Source: Pantoea conspicua
Lineage (GTDB): Bacteria; Pseudomonadota; Gammaproteobacteria; Enterobacterales; Enterobacteriaceae
Direction of reading: 5' to 3'
Assembly (NCBI RefSeq): GCF_002095315.1
Contig: NZ_MLFN01000007.1
Location: forward strand, 28,879-92,878
Length of the DNA stretch: 64,000 bases
Positions within the stretch are counted from its first letter, which is position 1. Each line of letters opens with the position of its first letter. Positions 14,275-23,987 of this stretch are shown piece after piece. Below the pieces are notes generated by a model. That model made no database searches. It worked only from the letters and a program-made list of their open reading frames with translations, and was not told the DNA's origin. Made by a program: the position numbers and the translations under genes.

Positions 14275-15227
14275 TTTTGTGACCCCAGGTCGATGCTGTC
14301 CGCAATGCGTTTTGCTGTCGCTGGCGGTAATTCGCCGACCACTGCAATCTCGCTATTATTGCGCACAACCGTCTGGACCGTACGACGCCCAGTGCGCAAT
14401 GTCTGGGTAGTACTGCTTTTATCGGCTGGCGTAATATTGATCGCGAAGCTGAACAGGCCATCGCTGTAGAGACGTGACTCCATATTCTTGTTCAGCGCGG
14501 GCAGCGTACGACGGTTCTGAGACACCAGCGTCATACCGGCGGGAATCCAGCCTGGCTGCCAGTTGAGCGTCACCGCATCCCCTTTCGGCACCGAGAGCGA
14601 TGGCGGCAAATTGGCTTTCTCCAGCCCCTGCATCAGATTACGCACCCCTTCGTCTACCGCGAAGCTGATGACGCGGAACTGCTCCAGCGTTTCACCATCA
14701 CGATCCAGCAAGTCAATGCGCAGCGGTAGTTTGGTATCCACATCGAGCCAGACTACGTAGCTGTAACGGGTGCCGTCGCGCGACACGATGCGCAACACGT
14801 CACACATCTGATCGGCAATACGTGAGCGTCCGACGGTAATAAAGTCGTAAGCACTGCTCAGTTTGGAGAAATCAGCAAAAATAACCGATGGCAAGGCATC
14901 GATAATGTGGTTGCCAGGTAGCGAGAACGGTTCAAGGCCCGGTTCGAAGTAGCTGATATCGTTGCCGCGCTGGATCACTTCACGGCGCGGACCGTCCATC
15001 TGCAACAGCTGAGCAAAAATGCGCTGATCGATCACCGCATGACGGTAACGCAGCGATTCAATGCCAAGGCGGGAGACGTTGATATAAGCAAATTCGTAGT
15101 TGAGGTTCTGACTGGCCTGCTCCATCTGCTGCAATAACGCCCCAGACGCAGAAGTTTGCGCCGGGGCGGCAGATGACCACAACAGGCTGCCTGTCAGCAG
15201 GCTAACAGCATACCAAAGCGGCTTCAT
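14271..15227 (-). CDS. rseB: Sigma-E factor regulatory protein RseB
   Basis: 318 codons. The signal peptide is residues 1-23 (MKPLWYAVSLLTGSLLWSSAAPAQ). RseB is a periplasmic sensor that protects RseA from DegS cleavage and releases it on binding misassembled LPS or outer-membrane proteins. The lipoprotein-binding-like fold includes YEFAYINVSRLGIESLRYRHA and WLDVDTKLPLRIDLLDRDGE. The start overlaps the rseA stop by one base; the stop overlaps rseC. Confidence 0.96.
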   Translation of the reverse strand: MKPLWYAVSLLTGSLLWSSAAPAQTSASGALLQQMEQASQNLNYEFAYINVSRLGIESLRYRHAVIDQRIFAQLLQMDGPRREVIQRGNDISYFEPGLEPFSLPGNHIIDALPSVIFADFSKLSSAYDFITVGRSRIADQMCDVLRIVSRDGTRYSYVVWLDVDTKLPLRIDLLDRDGETLEQFRVISFAVDEGVRNLMQGLEKANLPPSLSVPKGDAVTLNWQPGWIPAGMTLVSQNRRTLPALNKNMESRLYSDGLFSFAINITPADKSSTTQTLRTGRRTVQTVVRNNSEIAVVGELPPATAKRIADSIDLGSQK

Positions 15228-15880
15228 TACTGCTGCTGGAGTCCTAAGGATTGGTTTCCGGGAACATCAGCCTGTGCCTGTTTCGGTGCGTTGGTTTCAA
15301 ACTGCAGCTGATCGGCATGTAAGCGGCGTTGCAGTTCATAATCCTGCAGCATCGCGTTAACGCGACGACGCTGATCCTGAACCTGCTGATTGGCGCTGTT
15401 GGTATCAAACGCATCTGACGGTACGCCCAGACTGACCGGTGAGGCTTTACCCATCATCGGCAGCGTGTTGAACACCGGTGAGTCAGACGCTTCAGTCGCA
15501 CCGCCGTTTGGCTGGTTGTAGTGCTGTACGCCAACGATAACGGCCAGTGAGACGCAGGCAGCCACGCCGACCTGAGTCAGCTGCGCGGCCCACGGACGCA
15601 CTTTCTGCCAGAACGGCATTTTTTCCCAGCGGGAAGGTTCTGGCTGCGCTTCAGGGATCAGCGGTGTAACAGTACGCAGCGGTTCTTTTTCGATGGCAGC
15701 GGCAACGCGCGCAGAGATATCAAAATGCAGGAACTCACCAACATCGCCGCGCATCGTATCGCGAATGAGATGGTAGCTTTCCCAGCTTTTCTGTAAATCC
15801 GCATCCTTAGATAACGTGGAGAACAGCTCGTTATCTAAGGTCTCACCATCCATTAAAGCGGAAAGTTTTTCTTTCTGCAT
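15227..15880 (-). CDS. rseA: Anti-sigma-E factor RseA
   Basis: 217 codons. The cytoplasmic N-terminus (MQKEKLSALMDGETLDNEL) binds sigma-E. One membrane segment lies at about residues 100-118 (VGVAACVSLAVIVGVQ), followed by a periplasmic, Gln-rich RseB-binding region. DegS and RseP cleave it under envelope stress. It is located 27 bases after rpoE in the same transcript. Confidence 0.96.
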   Translation of the reverse strand: MQKEKLSALMDGETLDNELFSTLSKDADLQKSWESYHLIRDTMRGDVGEFLHFDISARVAAAIEKEPLRTVTPLIPEAQPEPSRWEKMPFWQKVRPWAAQLTQVGVAACVSLAVIVGVQHYNQPNGGATEASDSPVFNTLPMMGKASPVSLGVPSDAFDTNSANQQVQDQRRRVNAMLQDYELQRRLHADQLQFETNAPKQAQADVPGNQSLGLQQQ

Positions 15881-15907
15881 GCCTATGTACCCTTCCAGTA
15901 GCCGTTA

Positions 15908-16486
15908 TCACTGACGTTGGATAAGCGGTTGAACTTTATTATCAATGGCCTCTCGTGCACGGAAGATACGTGACCGAACAGTGCCTACCGGGCAATCCAT
16001 AATGACGGCGATCTCTTCATAGCTCAGGCCGTCCAGTTCCCTGAGGGTGATTGCCATACGCAAATCCTCAGGTAGCGCCTCGATGGTACGAAAGACAATT
16101 TGTTTCAGTTCTTCTGACAACATTAAGTTCTCAGGGTTCGAAATTTCTTTTAATGCACCCGCACTTTCGAAATTTTCTGCATCAATCGCATCCACATCGC
16201 TGGATGGAGGACGACGTCCCTGAGCAACCAGGTAATTTTTCGCTGTATTGACCGCGATGCGGTACAGCCAGGTATAAAACGCGCTATCGCCCCGGAAAGA
16301 GTCCAGTGCGCGATACGCTTTAATAAACGATTCCTGTACTACATCAGGCACATCGCCCGACGGAACATAGCGTGAAACCAGGCTCGCCACTTTATGCTGG
16401 TAACGAATCACCAGTAAGTTGAAAGCTTTTTGATCTCCCTTCTGTACCCGTTCAACGAGGATCTGATCCGTTAACTGCTCGCTCAT
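15908..16486 (-). CDS. rpoE: RNA polymerase sigma-E factor
   Basis: 192 codons from the ATG at 16486 (MSEQLTDQILVERVQKGD). The frame runs further upstream without a stop, but E. coli similarity begins here. Region 2 is LLVIRYQHKVASLVSRYVPSG..DVVQESFIKAYRAL and region 4 is LREL.DGLSYEEIAVIMDCPVGTVRSRIFRAREAI. It directs extracytoplasmic stress transcription and its own operon through the promoter at 16567-16594. Confidence 0.97.
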   Translation of the reverse strand: MSEQLTDQILVERVQKGDQKAFNLLVIRYQHKVASLVSRYVPSGDVPDVVQESFIKAYRALDSFRGDSAFYTWLYRIAVNTAKNYLVAQGRRPPSSDVDAIDAENFESAGALKEISNPENLMLSEELKQIVFRTIEALPEDLRMAITLRELDGLSYEEIAVIMDCPVGTVRSRIFRAREAIDNKVQPLIQRQ

Positions 16487-16566
16487 CCGAGGTAATGTCT
16501 CCCCAAATTTTTTATACGCGTAAAGTAACTGCCAGCACATCTCAATGTTTCTGAGCAAGCATGCGC

Positions 16567-16594
16567 TTAGAGTTGTGATGTGGTGCGAAGTTCA
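16567..16594 (-). promoter_or_regulatory. Sigma-E promoter of rpoE
   Basis: On the minus strand TGAACTT (16594-16588), 16 bases, then TCTAA (16571-16567). This matches the sigma-E consensus GGAACTT-N16-TCTAA/TCAAA, about 80 bp upstream of the rpoE ATG. It fits the known autoregulation of rpoE. The remaining 16600-16870 interval holds no gene I can support, only AT-rich promoter-like DNA shared with the divergent nadB. Confidence 0.8.
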
Positions 16595-16878
16595 CTTATC
16601 GCCCTAATATTTACCGCTCCGCTGGAGACTCTCCGGCTTGTTCATTTTCGTTCAGTGCAAGGAGCGCAAATCGCAGGCAGAGTAACCTATGACAACGGCT
16701 TTTTCATCTTTAAATCCCTGCGCTTAATTAAGTTTGGTATAAAAAACAGTTTTTAAACCCGCCTGGCTTTAACTTGCTGATTGCTGGTGACATTTAACCC
16801 ACCCGCCGCCAGCGAGCTGAAAAGTTGTTCAAAATACTTCACAGCAACCGGCTTAACGCTTATGCTCAGCCCTATTCT

Positions 16879-16896
16879 TGTTTAGTAAATTAAACA
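16879..16896. promoter_or_regulatory. NadR operator at nadB
   Basis: TGTTTA-GTAAAT-TAAACA is a perfect inverted repeat with a 6-base spacer, matching the NadR consensus TGTTTA-N6-TAAACA. It ends 2 bases before the nadB ATG. NadR represses NAD synthesis genes when NAD is plentiful. The match is direct; regulation is inferred. Confidence 0.85.
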
Positions 16897-16898
16897 CC

Positions 16899-18521
16899 AT
16901 GACAAATGCAAATCCGGATTATCAATGTGATGTATTGATTGTGGGCAGCGGCGCAGCCGGTCTGTCGCTGGCGCTACGTCTGGCCAGACACTATCAGGTG
17001 ACGGTGCTCAGCAAAGCACAAGTCAATGAGGGTTCCACCCTGTATGCGCAGGGCGGTATCGCGGCAGTGTTTGATGAAACTGACAGCATTGAGTCGCACG
17101 TGGAAGATACGCTGATTGCCGGCGCCGGGCTGTGCGACCGTGATGCCGTCTCGTTTATCGCCAGCAATGCCCGTCACTGCGTGCAGTGGCTGATTGATAA
17201 CGGCGTCGCCTTTGATATCGATCCGCAGGCGGCGGGCGAGATGCGCTATCACCTGACCCGTGAAGGCGGTCATAGTCATCGCCGTATTCTGCACAGCGCC
17301 GATGCCACCGGCCGCGCGGTAGAAACCACGCTGGTCAGCCAGGCGCTCAGCCATCCCAACATCCGGATTCTGGAACGGACTAACGCCGTCGATCTGATTC
17401 TTTCAGACAAACTCGGGCTGCCCGGACCACGCCGGGTCGTGGGTGCGTGGATCTGGAACCGCAATCGCGAGCAGGTTGAAATCTGTTCTGCCCGCGCGGT
17501 GGTGGTGGCGACCGGCGGCGCAGCAAAAGTCTATCAATACACCACTAATCCCGATATCGCCTCCGGCGATGGCATCGCAATGGCGTGGCGGGCCGGTTGT
17601 CGGGTCGCCAACCTCGAATTTAACCAGTTTCATCCGACCTGCCTGTTTCATCCCCAGGCGCGTAATTTTCTGTTAACCGAAGCGTTACGCGGCGAAGGGG
17701 CCTGGCTGCTGCGTCCTGACGGCAGCCGCTTTATGCCCGATTTTGATGAGCGAGCTGAACTGGCGCCGCGCGACATTGTTGCCAGAGCCATTGATCATGA
17801 GATGAAACGGCTGGGTGTTGACTGCATGTATCTTGATATCAGTCATCAGCCGGAAGCCTTTGTCCGCGCTCACTTCCCGATGATTTACGACAAGCTGCTG
17901 ACTTTTGGCTTTGATCTGACCAAAGAGCCGATTCCAATTGTGCCTGCCGCGCACTATACCTGCGGCGGCGTGATGGTCGATCAGCAGGGCCGCACCGACG
18001 TTAATGGCCTGTATGCGATTGGTGAAGTGAGTTATACCGGCCTGCACGGTGCCAACCGGATGGCCTCCAATTCGTTGCTGGAGTGCCTGGTCTATGGCTG
18101 GTCAGCCGCAGAAGATTTGATTCGCACCCTGCCCGAGGTCGAGCCCGTTACCGCACTGCCTGGCTGGGATGAAAGTCAGGTTGATGATGCCGATGAACGG
18201 GTGATTATCCAGCATAACTGGCATGAGCTACGGCTGTTTATGTGGGATTACGTCGGCATCGTGCGCACCACCAAGCGCCTGGAGCGGGCGTTGCGCCGCA
18301 TCACCCTGCTCCAGCAGGAGATCGATGAGTATTACCATCATTTTCGCCTCTCCAACAATTTGCTGGAACTGAGGAATCTGGTGCAGGTCGCCGAGCTCAT
18401 GGTGCGCTGCGCGCTTGTGCGAAAAGAGAGCCGCGGACTGCACTACATCCGCGACTACCCCGATCTGTTACCGGAAGCGCTGCCAACCATTCTGACGCCG
18501 TCCGGCTACAGGAACAGATAG
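16899..18521 (+). CDS. nadB: L-aspartate oxidase
   Basis: 540 codons from ATG 16899 ([18 protein letters not shown]). The in-frame TTG at 16878 lies inside the NadR operator. It oxidises L-aspartate to iminoaspartate with FAD, the first step of de novo NAD synthesis. The Rossmann FAD motif is [15 protein letters not shown] at about 12-26; the [30 protein letters not shown] and [18 protein letters not shown] blocks are conserved. No clear Shine-Dalgarno is seen. The 3' end overlaps the convergent trmN by 16 bases. Confidence 0.96.
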   Translation: MTNANPDYQCDVLIVGSGAAGLSLALRLARHYQVTVLSKAQVNEGSTLYAQGGIAAVFDETDSIESHVEDTLIAGAGLCDRDAVSFIASNARHCVQWLIDNGVAFDIDPQAAGEMRYHLTREGGHSHRRILHSADATGRAVETTLVSQALSHPNIRILERTNAVDLILSDKLGLPGPRRVVGAWIWNRNREQVEICSARAVVVATGGAAKVYQYTTNPDIASGDGIAMAWRAGCRVANLEFNQFHPTCLFHPQARNFLLTEALRGEGAWLLRPDGSRFMPDFDERAELAPRDIVARAIDHEMKRLGVDCMYLDISHQPEAFVRAHFPMIYDKLLTFGFDLTKEPIPIVPAAHYTCGGVMVDQQGRTDVNGLYAIGEVSYTGLHGANRMASNSLLECLVYGWSAAEDLIRTLPEVEPVTALPGWDESQVDDADERVIIQHNWHELRLFMWDYVGIVRTTKRLERALRRITLLQQEIDEYYHHFRLSNNLLELRNLVQVAELMVRCALVRKESRGLHYIRDYPDLLPEALPTILTPSGYRNR

Positions 18522-19255
18522 AACGCCCGCGTCAGACAACACCAGTCATCAGAATAGTGCGTGTCAGGCGCGCGAATGGCGAGGCGCTCCAGCAGCGTTT
18601 CGCCCGCCTGGGGGGAAAAGGCCAGCAGCACGCGATGCGGTGGACGATGGGCATATTCCGCCACGTCCAGCCGGAAACGTAAATGCCAGCCATCGGCCAG
18701 CGCCAGACTGATAAACGTCTCACCGGTGGCGGTGGGCAGCACCACGCAGAACATTCCCTCTTCTTCAATCAGCAACGCTGCGCTGCGTAACAGGGTCTGA
18801 TGATCGAGCGTGCTGGTTGCCCGGGCGCTGTCGCGCGCCGCGCTTGAGCAGGCCACGCCGGGCGCGAAGTACGGGGGATTACTGACGATCAGCGAGTAGC
18901 GCTGATCGCAACGCTCTGCCCAGCGGGCAATATCCTGCTGATGGACCTGGATACGGGCCGGCCACGGCGACTGCCGGACATTCTCCTGCGCCTGCTGCGC
19001 GGCCTCACTCTCCAGCTCAACCGCATCAATTTCCACCGGTGACGGCGTACGTTGCGCCAGCATCAGCGCGATCAGCCCACTGCCACTGCCAATGTCCAGA
19101 ATTCGTCTGACGCCTGCCACTGGCGCCCAGGCGCCAAGCAGAATGGCATCAGTTCCGACTTTCATCGCACAGCGATCGTGCGCGACAAAAAATTGTTTAA
19201 AGGTAAATCCGTTCTTGTTTAACTGGGGCCGCTCACGCGGCTTGTCGTGCATCAT
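18506..19255 (-). CDS. trmN: tRNA1(Val) (adenine(37)-N6)-methyltransferase
   Basis: 249 codons (YfiC/TrmN6 family). SAM-binding motif I is [17 protein letters not shown] and the adenine-N6 catalytic motif is NPPYF in [13 protein letters not shown]. It methylates A37 of tRNA1(Val). It is divergent from srmB, the order found in E. coli. Confidence 0.93.
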   Translation of the reverse strand: MMHDKPRERPQLNKNGFTFKQFFVAHDRCAMKVGTDAILLGAWAPVAGVRRILDIGSGSGLIALMLAQRTPSPVEIDAVELESEAAQQAQENVRQSPWPARIQVHQQDIARWAERCDQRYSLIVSNPPYFAPGVACSSAARDSARATSTLDHQTLLRSAALLIEEEGMFCVVLPTATGETFISLALADGWHLRFRLDVAEYAHRPPHRVLLAFSPQAGETLLERLAIRAPDTHYSDDWCCLTRAFYLFL

Positions 19256-19410
19256 CGGTCGCTACCATTTACTTTTTTTCTGCCGTACGGCAGCGCATAA
19301 GTGTAACGTGACAGGTAACGGAATTCACGCAGCAGACCATACCTGGCGGATTAACAGATGAAGATTATGTCTGATCTGTCTATAATCAGCGCCCCAAACT
19401 GAGGTAGACC

Positions 19411-20739
19411 ATGACAGTAACCACATTTTCCGAACTCGAACTCGACGAAAGCCTGCTGCAAGCGCTGCAGGAAAAAGGCTTTACGCGCCCAACAGTGATT
19501 CAGGCTGCTGCAATTCCGCCCGCGCTTGAGGGCCGCGACGTTCTGGGTTCGGCACCTACCGGGACCGGGAAAACTGCCGCCTATCTGCTACCGGCGCTGC
19601 AGCACCTGCTTGATTTTCCCCGTAAAAAATCTGGCCCGCCCCGCATTCTGATCGTCACACCAACCCGCGAACTGGCGATGCAGGTCGCAGACCAGGCGCG
19701 TGAACTGGCGAAGCATACTCATCTGGATATCGCCACCATCACCGGCGGCGTGGCCTATATGAACCACGCGGAAGTCTTCAGCGAAAACCAGGATATCGTG
19801 GTCGCCACCACCGGTCGTCTGCTGCAATACATCAAAGAAGAGAACTTTGACTGCCGCGCCGTTGAGACGCTGGTGCTCGATGAAGCGGACCGTATGCTGG
19901 ACATGGGGTTCGCCCAGGATATCGAAACCATTGCGGCGGAAACCCGCTGGCGCAAGCAAACGATGCTGTTTTCCGCCACGCTGGAAGGCGAAAACATTAA
20001 AGACTTCGCCGAGCGTCTGCTGAACGATCCGGTTGAACTGGAAGCCGATCCAAGCCGCCGTGAACGTAAAAAGATCCAGCAATGGTATTACCGTGCTGAC
20101 GATCTGGAACACAAAACCAAATTACTGGTTCACCTGCTGAAACAGCCGGAAGTGACACGCTGCATCGTGTTTGTGCGTAAACGTGAGCGTCTGCATGAGC
20201 TGGTCAGCTGGCTGCACGAAGCGGGGATTCGTAGCAGCTACCTGGAAGGCGAAATGGTGCAGGCTAAGCGTAACGAAGCGATCAAGCGCCTGATTGAAGG
20301 CCGGGTGAACGTGCTGGTCGCTACCGACATTGCAGCACGTGGCATTGATGTTGATGACGTCAGTCACGTCTTCAACTTCGATATGCCGCGCACCGCCGAC
20401 ACCTATCTGCACCGTATTGGCCGTACCGGACGCGCGGGCCGTAAAGGGATCGCGATTTCGCTGGTTGAGGCGCACGATTACGTACTGCTGGGCAAAATCA
20501 GCCGCTACGTCAACGAGCCACTGAAAGCGCGCGTAATTGATGAGCTGCGCCCTGAGACACGCGCGCCACATGCTAAAACCACCGGTAAACCGTCGAAAAA
20601 GGTGCTGGCGAAGCGTGCAGAGAAGAAATCGAGTGAAGCGGAAAAACCGCGGGTGAAAAAACGCCATCGCGATGCCAAAAATATTGGCAAACGCCGTAAG
20701 CCGAGCGGCAGCGCACCGGCTAATGAGAATGCGGAATAA
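19411..20739 (+). CDS. srmB: ATP-dependent RNA helicase SrmB
   Basis: 442 codons. DEAD-box motifs are in order: Q motif (FTRPTVIQ), motif I SAPTGTGKT at 47-55, PTRELA, DEAD, SAT and HRIGRTGRAG. The C-terminal tail is basic and low-complexity (KTTGKPSKKVLAKRAEKKSS..KKRHRDAKNIGKRRK), as in SrmB, and helps bind 23S rRNA during early 50S assembly. The ATG follows TGAGGTAGACC. A strong terminator follows 15 bases after the stop. Confidence 0.96.
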   Translation: MTVTTFSELELDESLLQALQEKGFTRPTVIQAAAIPPALEGRDVLGSAPTGTGKTAAYLLPALQHLLDFPRKKSGPPRILIVTPTRELAMQVADQARELAKHTHLDIATITGGVAYMNHAEVFSENQDIVVATTGRLLQYIKEENFDCRAVETLVLDEADRMLDMGFAQDIETIAAETRWRKQTMLFSATLEGENIKDFAERLLNDPVELEADPSRRERKKIQQWYYRADDLEHKTKLLVHLLKQPEVTRCIVFVRKRERLHELVSWLHEAGIRSSYLEGEMVQAKRNEAIKRLIEGRVNVLVATDIAARGIDVDDVSHVFNFDMPRTADTYLHRIGRTGRAGRKGIAISLVEAHDYVLLGKISRYVNEPLKARVIDELRPETRAPHAKTTGKPSKKVLAKRAEKKSSEAEKPRVKKRHRDAKNIGKRRKPSGSAPANENAE

Positions 20740-20754
20740 ATCATCGCATGAATA

Positions 20755-20788
20755 AAAAAATCGCCTCTGATGAGGCGATTTTTTTTAC
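20755..20788 (+). terminator. Bidirectional-looking terminator after srmB
   Basis: ATCGCCTC-TGAT-GAGGCGAT stem followed by TTTTTTTT on the plus strand and preceded by AAAAAAA, so it would also work from the minus side. It ends srmB and may back up grcA transcription, whose stop is at 20956. The 165 bases between carry no gene I can support. Confidence 0.88.
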
Positions 20789-20955
20789 TTAACAATCAAT
20801 AACAGGCGGTTGGTGCCATTTTCAGAGCCTGAGGGCAATCTTTCGTTATTCAGCGCCACTCAGGTTTCAGGCCTGGCTTCTATCTTCTTAATAATCCGAT
20901 AGATAATACTGTGTGTGCTTTGCGTTTTTTTTCAGCGCCTGCTGACTGTTGTGAC

Positions 20956-21339
20956 TCAAAGACTTTCAGTAAAGGTACGGGCAATCACGTCGCGTTGCTG
21001 CTCTGGCGTCAGCGAATTAAAACGAACCGCGTAGCCGGAAACACGAATGGTCAGCTGCGGATACTTTTCAGGATGTTTAACCGCATCTTCCAGCGTTTCA
21101 CGACGCAGAACGTTGACGTTCAGATGCTGTCCGCCTTCGACCCGCACCTGCGGTTTCATCTCAACCGGTACTTCACGGTAGGTGAACTCACCCAGTTCGC
21201 TGATAGCAACAACCTGATCTTCTTCATAGCCGCCTTTAGCGCACAGGCAGCGCGCTTCGCCTTTCTCTTCGTCCAGCAGCCAGAAAGAATTAAGAAGTTG
21301 GGGTTTATTGGTTTGTGTGATCTGGATTCCAGTAATCAT
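20956..21339 (-). CDS. grcA: Autonomous glycyl radical cofactor GrcA
   Basis: 127 codons from ATG 21339 ([16 protein letters not shown]). The C-terminal half is almost identical to the pyruvate formate-lyase C-terminus, with the glycyl radical site RVSGYAV. It replaces the damaged PFL radical domain after oxidative cleavage. An FNR-type palindrome lies upstream, which fits strong anaerobic induction. Confidence 0.97.
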   Translation of the reverse strand: MITGIQITQTNKPQLLNSFWLLDEEKGEARCLCAKGGYEEDQVVAISELGEFTYREVPVEMKPQVRVEGGQHLNVNVLRRETLEDAVKHPEKYPQLTIRVSGYAVRFNSLTPEQQRDVIARTFTESL

Positions 21340-21414
21340 GACAGCGCCTCCAGGGCAATGCGTGAATAAATCAAATTTGAGGCCCCGGTATATCATTCTA
21401 CCGCTTAGTCAGCC

Positions 21415-21428
21415 TTGACCTGGGTCAA
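21415..21428. promoter_or_regulatory. FNR box upstream of grcA
   Basis: TTGAC-CTGG-GTCAA is a perfect palindrome close to the FNR consensus TTGAT-N4-ATCAA, centred at 21421.5. With GATATA (minus strand 21394-21389) as -10, the centre falls near -40, the class II position. A half-match TTGAT at 21467-21471 sits about 52 bp further out, where the E. coli gene has a second FNR site. Confidence 0.75.
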
Positions 21429-21582
21429 TTTTAGCCAGCCGGTAATCCCCTCTTTTCGCTAACTGTTTGATCTCACAACCCAGCTGGCATTAACTATTTT
21501 TGCATTATTAAAAATATTTTTACTCTTCAGCTCAGCAGCAGGAACGGCTAAGCTTACGGCATAAACCTCAAGGGAGTTAACT

Positions 21583-22263
21583 ATGGCTGAAAAGCTGACC
21601 TGGCACGATGTGCTGGCTGAAGAGAAACAGAAACCCTATTTTACCGAGACGCTGAAGTTAGTGGCTGATGAGCGCGCAAATGGGGTGACGGTTTATCCGC
21701 CGCAAAAGGATGTGTTCAACGCTTTTCGCCTGACAGAATTAGGCGACGTCAAGGTAGTGATTCTCGGTCAGGACCCGTATCACGGGCCTCATCAGGCACA
21801 TGGCCTGGCCTTTTCGGTCTTGCCTGGCGTACAGGTGCCGCCGTCGCTGCAAAACATCTATAAAGAGCTGTTGCAGGATATTCCAGGCTTTCAGAAGCCG
21901 GATCACGGCTTTCTCGAAAGCTGGGCAAAACAGGGTGTGATGCTGCTGAATACGGTATTAACGGTGGAAGCCGGTAAGGCCCATTCCCACGCGCGTTTTG
22001 GCTGGGAAACCTTTACCGATAATGTGATTGCTGCGATTAACCAGCATCGTGAAGGGGTGGTGTTCCTGCTGTGGGGCTCGCACGCGCAGAAGAAAGGCAG
22101 CATTATTGACCGTCAGCGCCATCATGTATTGCAGGCGCCGCATCCTTCCCCGCTCTCCGCGCACCGGGGCTTTTTTGGCTGTCAGCACTTCTCGAAAACC
22201 AACGCCATATTGCATGAAGCCGGTCAGGAACCGATTGACTGGACGCCGGTACTGCCTGCATAA
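21583..22263 (+). CDS. ung: Uracil-DNA glycosylase
   Basis: 226 codons. Family 1 UDG: motif A is GQDPYHG at 62-68 (Asp64 activates water) and the DNA-intercalating loop is [11 protein letters not shown] (catalytic His). It excises uracil from DNA. It follows AAGGGAGTTAACT. A perfect GC hairpin (CACGGCCGC/GCGGCCGTG, about 22274-22301) without a T-run separates it from convergent grpE. Confidence 0.98.
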   Translation: MAEKLTWHDVLAEEKQKPYFTETLKLVADERANGVTVYPPQKDVFNAFRLTELGDVKVVILGQDPYHGPHQAHGLAFSVLPGVQVPPSLQNIYKELLQDIPGFQKPDHGFLESWAKQGVMLLNTVLTVEAGKAHSHARFGWETFTDNVIAAINQHREGVVFLLWGSHAQKKGSIIDRQRHHVLQAPHPSPLSAHRGFFGCQHFSKTNAILHEAGQEPIDWTPVLPA

Positions 22264-22320
22264 GCCGGAAAGCACACGGCCGCGACAGTGCGCGGCCGTG
22301 GAACGGATTCAGGCGTGAAT

Positions 22321-22902
22321 TCAGCCTTTGGCTTTGGCAACCGCCACCATCGCCGGACGCAGTAAGCGACCATTCAGCGTGTAGCCACGTTGCATCACCA
22401 GCATTACCTGGTTAGGTTCGAACTCTTCAGACTCCATCATCGACATCGCCTGATGCACTTCCGGATTGAACGGCACGCCGGTTTCGCCGACCACTTCAAC
22501 GCCGAATTTACGCACTGCACCGAGCAGACCCTTGAGGGTCAGTTCAATCCCTTCGATCATTGGCGCCAGCTGCGCGTCTTCTTTATTCGCCACTTCCAGC
22601 GCTCGCTCAAGACTGTCGATCACCGGCAGCAATTCGTTGGCAAATTTCTCCAGAGCGAATTTATGCGCCTTCTCGACGTCCATTTCGGCACGGCGACGGA
22701 TGTTCTCAATCTCAGCCTGCGCACGCAGCTGCGCATCACGCACGCCGGTTTGCGATTGCGCTAATTCAGCTTCGAGCTGAGCGATACGCTCATCACGCGG
22801 ATCCACCTCAGATGCTGTCTCCGCTTCCTGAGGTTGCTGCTGATCCTGCTGAATTTCGTCTGAGACTTGCTCGTTTGGGGTGTTCTGTTCTTTACTACTC
22901 AT
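22321..22902 (-). CDS. grpE: Nucleotide exchange factor GrpE
   Basis: 193 codons from ATG 22902 ([16 protein letters not shown]). The acidic, Gln-rich N-terminus is followed by a long coiled coil (about 40-135) and a C-terminal beta domain with [21 protein letters not shown]. It releases ADP from DnaK. A sigma-32 promoter lies 46 bases upstream. Confidence 0.97.
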   Translation of the reverse strand: MSSKEQNTPNEQVSDEIQQDQQQPQEAETASEVDPRDERIAQLEAELAQSQTGVRDAQLRAQAEIENIRRRAEMDVEKAHKFALEKFANELLPVIDSLERALEVANKEDAQLAPMIEGIELTLKGLLGAVRKFGVEVVGETGVPFNPEVHQAMSMMESEEFEPNQVMLVMQRGYTLNGRLLRPAMVAVAKAKG

Positions 22903-22947
22903 GAATTTCTCCGCGTTTTGCACATTCATTTCGCTGGTTGGCTTATT

Positions 22948-22973
22948 ATGGGGATCGGTTTGACGGTTTCAAG
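22948..22973 (-). promoter_or_regulatory. Sigma-32 heat-shock promoter of grpE
   Basis: Minus strand CTTGAAA (22973-22967), 13 bases, then CCCCAT (22953-22948). This is a near-perfect match to the sigma-32 consensus CTTGAAA-N11-14-CCCCATNT. It overlaps the leader of the divergent nadK. Confidence 0.88.
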
Positions 22974-23024
22974 GGAACCTATCACATTGCCTTGCCGTTT
23001 TGGCTTATAAGGAACACCCACTCG

Positions 23025-23903
23025 ATGAACAAACACTTTAACTGCATTGGTATTGTGGGTCATCCACGCCATCCCACCGCGTTAACCACGCATGAGATGC
23101 TCTGGCGCTGGCTGACCGCCAAAGGTTATCAAGTGATCGTAGAGAAGCAAATCGCGCAGGAGCTGGCGCTACACGACGTTCAGACCGGTACACTGGCGGA
23201 GATTGGTCAACAGGCCGATCTGGCGGTGGTGGTCGGCGGTGACGGCAATATGCTGGGCGCGGCCCGCGTGCTGGCGCGTTATGACATCAAAGTGATTGGC
23301 ATCAACCGCGGTAACCTCGGCTTTCTGACCGATCTCGATCCGGACAATGCGCAACAGCAGCTGGATGAAGTGTTACAGGGCAACTACTTCGTTGAAAGCC
23401 GCTTTTTACTGGAAGCACAGGTGTGTAAATCTGACTGCTCGCCACGTATTGGCTCGGCCATCAATGAAGTGGTGCTGCATCCGGGTAAAGTGGCGCACAT
23501 GATCGAGTTTGAAGTCTATATCGATGAAGTGTTTGCTTTTTCCCAGCGCTCCGATGGGCTGATTATCTCTACGCCTACTGGCTCAACCGCCTACTCACTC
23601 TCGGCTGGCGGCCCGATACTCACCCCCTCGCTGGAGGCGATTGTGCTGGTGCCGATGTTCCCGCATACGCTGTCGGCCCGTCCGCTGGTGATTAACAGCA
23701 GCAGTACCATCCGTCTGCGTTTCTCTTCACGCCGCAGCGACCTGGAGATCAGCTGTGACAGCCAGATTGCGCTGCCGATCCAGGAAGGTGAAGATGTGCT
23801 GATTCGACGCAGTGCCAGTCACCTTAATCTGATTCACCCTAAAAACTACAGCTATTTCAATACGCTGAGTTCAAAGCTGGGCTGGTCAAAAAAATTATTC
23901 TGA
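23025..23903 (+). CDS. nadK: NAD kinase
   Basis: 292 codons from ATG 23025 ([17 protein letters not shown]), preceded by AAGGAACACCCACTCG. It phosphorylates NAD to NADP. The GGDGN motif in [16 protein letters not shown] and the NE/D-rich [23 protein letters not shown] block are diagnostic. It is divergent from grpE and upstream of recN, the enteric arrangement. Confidence 0.97.
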   Translation: MNKHFNCIGIVGHPRHPTALTTHEMLWRWLTAKGYQVIVEKQIAQELALHDVQTGTLAEIGQQADLAVVVGGDGNMLGAARVLARYDIKVIGINRGNLGFLTDLDPDNAQQQLDEVLQGNYFVESRFLLEAQVCKSDCSPRIGSAINEVVLHPGKVAHMIEFEVYIDEVFAFSQRSDGLIISTPTGSTAYSLSAGGPILTPSLEAIVLVPMFPHTLSARPLVINSSSTIRLRFSSRRSDLEISCDSQIALPIQEGEDVLIRRSASHLNLIHPKNYSYFNTLSSKLGWSKKLF

Positions 23904-23945
23904 AAAGGCGCGCCGCCTCTTTACTGGATAAAATTCCAGTTTATA

Positions 23946-23979
23946 CTGTATGAAAAACCATATGTGTTTATTCATACAG
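23946..23979. promoter_or_regulatory. Two degenerate LexA boxes before recN
   Basis: CTGT-ATGAAAAA-CCAT (23946-23961) and GTGT-TTATTCAT-ACAG (23964-23979) each keep one perfect half of the SOS consensus CTGT-N8-ACAG. E. coli recN also has tandem LexA sites. SOS control is inferred. Confidence 0.65.
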
Positions 23980-23987
23980 GTGAACCT

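Noticed and set aside
16487..16558. N-terminal extension of rpoE from a TTG at 16558 (24 extra residues)
   Set aside because: Family similarity begins at the ATG at 16486 and the extension lies in the promoter-proximal leader; 192 codons fits the sigma-E length.
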